A DNA stretch of 37,199 bases from positions 23,977-61,175 of the forward strand of contig UZAN01039773.1 of NCBI GenBank assembly GCA_900618425.1. The letters run 5' to 3'. The notes under the pieces are model-generated. The model was given only the letters and a program-made list of their open reading frames with translations. It did not search any database and had not been told where the DNA came from. The number at the start of each line of letters is the position of its first letter. The first letter of the stretch is position 1. The DNA is from Echinostoma caproni (Eukaryota; Platyhelminthes; Trematoda; Plagiorchiida; Echinostomatidae). Shown here in pieces: positions 33,270 through 37,199 of this stretch. Position numbers and translations under genes: made by a program.

Positions 33270-34600
33270 ACAAAAATAGTAACAAACATCTTTATTGTGG
33301 TTGGTGTCATTGGAAATTATTTCTCGGCATTGGATTTACGTACACTGCATCTGCATTTGCCAAATGCATTTCCTGGTAAATTGCATTCAAAACCGATGGA
33401 CGACAGTCAAAAAGCTGGTATGTTACGTAACCGTGGGGTCACGCTTTGCGAACTATTAAGGCTTATTACGTCACTTGATTAGATGCATCTACGAGTTATT
33501 GACGCAGCGGACCACATTATAGTGGTGTTCGTTTGTTTAATTCTATTTTTGATAACCACCTGCTTTTACCTCACACGTTCTCTAGGATATGTCTACTAGT
33601 TTTGCCACCTTTACGTAAACAATATTTTGAAATGGTTGATCTCAGGGTACTCCCACCAATACCCTCTTGACGTCAATTATTAGGTAAAACGGAATGAACG
33701 TGCGTGGTTAGATTCTAAAACATCTGATAGTAGGTAGGATTATTGCCTTCTTACAAATTTTGGTCTTCTCTGTCCCCAGTATTTCAGTGACCAGCTTTAT
33801 AATGGGAAAACAGATCAAGATTTGATCGCTTATTTTAGATTGGCACATAGGAACTCAAAAATTAGGAATAAGATACCAAGCGTACAAAAGAATAACAAAC
33901 TCTAAAAGTTAAATCAACAGAAATCTAGATCATGAAATAATACCTGTACACTGTAATCCCGAAAACGCTACTAGGTTGCACGAGTAGAACTTATTCCTTA
34001 GGTATCTGAAACGAAAGCACACAACTAGGTAAAAAGCGGCCAAACCGCAAATGATTTTTGAAAGAGCCATTATTTCATTGTCGTCCATTGACAAACACTC
34101 GTCATAAAGGGACTTTTCATTTTATATTGTCTGTGATTTGCAAGTAAAAAATTTTATTCTAATATAACATTTTCCATAGTGTTCAGTGTATCCACTCGGC
34201 TAATGATCGACGTAGATTTTATTCAGCGCGAATAGAAAAGGCATTTGGAAAACAAATGATGAAGTCACTTAGGAACGATTAATCAATAATTCCATCAGCC
34301 GCAATGCTAGCTGGTTGAAAAGGTACCTAAACTAATAGTGAGAATTACACAAAGGCGTTTCCATTTAGTCCAACTGCAATTTGATTTGCTCTTAACCCCT
34401 CTGAGTTGTTCTTTTGTCAAGAATGTGAGTCACTAATAGCTTGAACTCAAGGTTCATCAATTTCGTTCTAACACAGGTAATATGATGTATGCAAATAATT
34501 TATAACCTCGGTATTCTTTTACAATCATCAGCAATAAAAAATAAATCCAAGGTAAAATGAAAACAAATAAATCGCATACAACGGGTGACCATCTCGTTTT
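33270..34600. other. Stretch without a supported gene
   Basis: A plus frame at 33267-33482 is open without motif. It contains the palindromic GCATTTGCCAAATGC near 33351. Otherwise AT-rich, intron-like. Confidence 0.45.
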
Positions 34601-34612
34601 GGCACAACATAG

Positions 34613-34852
34613 AAGGAGGTCAACAGTAGCACATATTGTCTCCAACCAATCATGAATCTCGGTTTTGACGGAATTCGTACGGAAGAACAAGGAATCCGGT
34701 GCAAAGACTTTCATGCAGCTTTTCCTTCGTTTTTTGACTCAAAGAATCCATTGAACGAAAATGACATTGGAAGATCTGATTCTTACGTTGTGATTAAACT
34801 TGTTGTTGGCCTGAGTAGATCAACAATTCACCCGACCAAATCGGTTGAATAG
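34613..34852 (+). CDS. Candidate 79-codon terminal exon
   Basis: An acceptor ATCTCGTTTTGGCACAACATAG is followed by a phase-0 frame of 79 codons ending in TAG. The composition is well balanced: KEVNSSTYCLQPIMNLGFDG, then RTEEQGIRCKDFHAAFPSFF, later SDSYVVIKLVVGLSRSTIH. A shorter version could start at 34616 after GAAG. I recognise no family. An 85-codon minus frame across 34457-34714 overlaps, is strongly hydrophobic and lacks good splice sites; I prefer the plus reading. Confidence 0.35.
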   Translation, partial: KEVNSSTYCLQPIMNLGFDGIRTEEQGIRCKDFHAAFPSFFDSKNPLNENDIGRSDSYVVIKLVVGLSRSTIHPTKSVE

Positions 34853-34859
34853 AAGTCCC

Positions 34860-36030
34860 CTCTGGAACCACTGTGAAAAGTTTGTCTAGATAAAATGCTA
34901 CAAAACTGCTGGTGTAATGAGCAAAATGTAGTATACAGTTTAGTGATCTATATACGCATTATTGATTTAGAAAACGGAATTTTCAACAACCGTGATGCAG
35001 TTCAGTGCAACATTACTGTGGGTAGGACAAAGAGTTGACTGTGACTTCCTGGGGCATAATGGCGTGTTATCTGATCTTTCTTTAAATTATCCTATTTTAA
35101 ACACTCAACAAATGGGTTACTGACCAGAACGAGTTGGGTCCGGGTTCACTAAATAAACGGCCTCAGATGAACAGCCGAAGTGCCCGAGAACAGTCTGAAG
35201 AACGACGAAGGCAAACCAAAACTAGTATAAATGTGATATTGTGTTCAGTTGCATCTTCTTAACAACGGCTACCAGAGAAGGCACGTTAAACCAAAATACT
35301 GACCTGTCCAGAATAACCGTGTTGCCTGGCAGGTTGCACTTGCACTTGCAAAGATAAAATATAGTAGAAAATAGTGCTGAAAACAATGCATTCTGTCATA
35401 TACCCATGTTTTTTTCTGGATCCATGGAATCGATAAATCTAACAACCTGTGAAGAGGTGGAAAACATCAGGTTGCCTATGCCTCTTCAGCTGGTTGGGTT
35501 GAGGATAAAGTGATTTACTGGAAACGTATTCTAGCGAGATTGGACCGTGTGTAGTTTTACCCACACCAAACTATCCCAGCCCGTTGCATTTTCACGCAAC
35601 AGCTTATATTCAAAAGCACTTTTCATTCCTGATGACTACAAGTGTAAATCGTTTGGATCAGAATCCAAGTGAACGGTTACGGAGGTCGTATATATAAACT
35701 CCAATAAATATGCTGAGGTTAGATCGCACATTCTACTCATCAAGCAACGGTAATTGACTGCGGGATAATCTGAGAAGAAATAAGAAAACAATCTTGCTTC
35801 AACTAAAGTTTCAAATAAAATACATGAATGCTCAATACAATAGGAAGTCAAATTCAAAAGATTCAAAAATATTTCAAAGAAAAGAAGAAATGGCAAACAA
35901 GCTCATCTTCAGTGATTGATAATCACTCCCGCATTTCACAACATCCATTGCCAATTCAGGATGAAGTTCTCCTTGGGAAGGCAAAATGCATAATGTTGAT
36001 CGGGTGGATGAACCTCGGAACGATCAAGTC
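34860..36030. other. Stretch without a confident gene
   Basis: On the minus strand a very good acceptor (TTGTTTTCTTATTTCTTCTCAG) ends at about 35769. It is followed by an open terminal segment (YPAVNYRCLMSRMCDLTSAY, stop near 35636). It needs a preceding exon that carries in one base, so it cannot be joined directly to the phase-0 donor at 36036. It may be an alternative or chance exon. Confidence 0.35.
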
Positions 36031-36036
36031 ACTCAC

Positions 36037-36168
36037 CTGGTTGAAATAAATGATACTTTGAAGTTGACCGCGGTGTTCCAACTTCTCATGGTGTTGGTCA
36101 ACTATCGAGGTAGAAAGGCTGCTGGCTGCAAGCCACAGCAGAAAAGATAGCAATCCGTTGTTCGGCAT
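36037..36168 (-). CDS. Candidate first coding exon with signal peptide
   Basis: On the minus strand, ATG at 36168-36166 (A at -3) opens a 44-codon exon ending exactly at CAACCAG|GTGAGT, a consensus donor, in phase 0. It begins MPNNGLLSFLLWLAASSLST, a typical cleavable signal peptide with cleavage likely after the Ala-Ser-Ser-Leu-Ser region, followed by charged IVDQHHEKLEHRGQ. An in-frame ATG lies 51 bases upstream (36219). I chose the inner one because it puts the hydrophobic core at the N-terminus and has the better context. The product would be secreted or a type I membrane protein. The next phase-compatible exon seen is 33261-33088. The protein family is unknown. Confidence 0.42.
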
Positions 36169-36169
36169 C

Positions 36170-36945
36170 CTGCCTCCTCCCTGTTTAATTGCGTGTCCCA
36201 AAACAATTTGTGCACACATTTAAGCTCCCCACACCCCAACCTATCCAAAAATGCTGTTTGTTCTCCATAATCGGATGAATCGATAAACAGTTGTTATTAA
36301 AATGTCCCCAGTGGGACTAATCGGACAACTGTGTAATCACGGTGCATATCACATCCGATTTTCAGAAGAAATTGATCCTATTAGTCCGTGACGCGAATTT
36401 TCCTTTGCAAAAAGCGACGTTCTCCACAATTAGTCACATATATAGTGCACCAATGACACTGATATAAATCACTTTAAACGAGCTGCTTTACCGGTTTGTT
36501 TTCTGTTTGAAGTATGTTCAGTAGGACTGTTAAGAAACAAAATAGAATCAAGTAATGGCAGGAACATAAACAATTCTTGGTTTGAGTACCGTATACAGCA
36601 GTAGCAGATTGTGGGGGTGAGTAAAGAAAATCTGAAGAATCAGCAGTGTTTTAAATAAAAACGGACCCACTTATGCACTGATTCAAGCTGCACCTGGCCC
36701 AACTCAAACAGTGCGTATATGAGAACTTTCCATAGGAATAACAATCTATGTTAATCTGGCCAAATTTTCAGTAATTTCTGTGGTTAGACACGATGAGCCG
36801 AAAACACCTGTTCTGTTTTCTAACACGTTTGGGTAATACGTGTGATTACTAATCTATGTGTTGGTGGTGAAAGCAAATAGCCCGACGGACTAATTTTTAT
36901 ATATGAATTTGCATACTGTGAAACGTCTGCGTCGCCCGTGGCACT
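36170..36945. other. Upstream region of the candidate minus gene; no gene seen
   Basis: It would hold the 5' UTR and promoter if the exon at 36168-36037 is real. A third copy of TTTACCGGTT is at 36487-36496. No TATA box position can be claimed without a transcript start. Confidence 0.35.
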
Positions 36946-36947
36946 AG

Positions 36948-37145
36948 GCAAAGCGTGTGTATGAGTCGACCGTAAAGTCAAAGAGAAAAGATAACTTCAG
37001 TCATAGGGAAATCGCTAAAGTAGCTGTGATTGAATATCTTTTCCTCCGGTCTGCCCAGTTGCCATGGTTTAGTGTACACATGTCAAAATCTCGATTGGTA
37101 TCTGGACAAGAGACGATAGAAATTAACTTAGCTTATCTTCAGTAG
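36948..37145 (+). CDS. Candidate 65-codon exon at the right edge
   Basis: An acceptor CGTCGCCCGTGGCACTAG precedes a phase-0 frame ending in TAG at 37143-37145. Composition is protein-like: AKRVYESTVKSKRKDNFSHR, then EIAKVAVIEYLFLRSAQLPW, later SGQETIEINLAYLQ. No motif or family recognised. If real it is a terminal exon of a plus-strand gene; upstream exons are not identified. Confidence 0.33.
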   Translation, partial: AKRVYESTVKSKRKDNFSHREIAKVAVIEYLFLRSAQLPWFSVHMSKSRLVSGQETIEINLAYLQ

Positions 37146-37199
37146 GAGTTCAACCACAGTTTGTGCAACCCGCTACCCTCCGAAATGAGAACGTATCCT

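Noticed and set aside
34457..34714. 85-codon hydrophobic minus ORF as a membrane protein
   Set aside because: No good splice sites or start context; the overlapping plus-strand terminal-exon candidate has better composition and an acceptor.
1..37199. Bacterial or viral system, operons, CRISPR array, rRNA
   Set aside because: No ribosome-binding-site-led long ORFs, no regularly spaced direct repeats and no rRNA-like sequence; everything recognisable is eukaryotic.

Overview
The window looks like repeat-rich eukaryotic nuclear DNA, most likely from a parasitic flatworm (a trematode, less probably a cestode). The reasons are: no long open reading frames or operons, AT-rich sequence with microsatellites, GT-AG splice-like signals, and several decayed transposable elements of kinds abundant in flatworm genomes. 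These are a Penelope-like reverse transcriptase, two non-LTR (CR1/jockey-like) fragments, a DDE transposase remnant and tRNA-derived SINEs. The species cannot be fixed from the sequence alone. No complete gene, rRNA, tRNA or CRISPR array is visible.

Left third (1-13.8 kb): Penelope-like RT relic on the minus strand (about 1.74-2.34 kb); two small exon-like ORFs at 2.9-3.4 kb; DDE transposase relic on the plus strand (5.28-5.79 kb); old non-LTR relic on the plus strand ending in a (GTA/GTT)n tail (6.8-7.85 kb); an exon-like ORF at 10.9-11.1 kb; and two diverged copies of one interspersed repeat in inverted orientation (12.9-13.2 kb minus, 13.45-13.75 kb plus).

Middle (13.8-27.2 kb): a cysteine-rich short ORF (15.07-15.24 kb); a much better preserved non-LTR 3' end (16.05-16.59 kb); a possible small secretory exon near 18.8 kb; a 154-codon minus ORF (21.87-22.33 kb); a purine-rich decayed ORF block (23.69-24.33 kb); a divergent pair of tRNA-derived SINEs about 70 bp apart (24.59-25.14 kb); and a cluster open on both strands (26.6-27.2 kb).

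Right third (27.2-37.2 kb): the most gene-like part. On the minus strand there is a signal-peptide exon with a perfect GTGAGT donor (36,168-36,037) and a phase-compatible 58-codon exon (33,261-33,088), perhaps one secreted or membrane protein gene read right to left. On the plus strand several open segments lie between plausible acceptors and donors (27.58, 28.88, 32.41, 34.61 and 36.95 kb). A repeat-like island with (GTA)n and (GA)n lies at 30.2-30.9 kb.

The transposon calls rest on recognisable protein motifs and are the firmest statements. Exon calls rest only on open frame plus splice sites. Several regions are open in two frames, so individual exon calls are tentative and no product is claimed for them.
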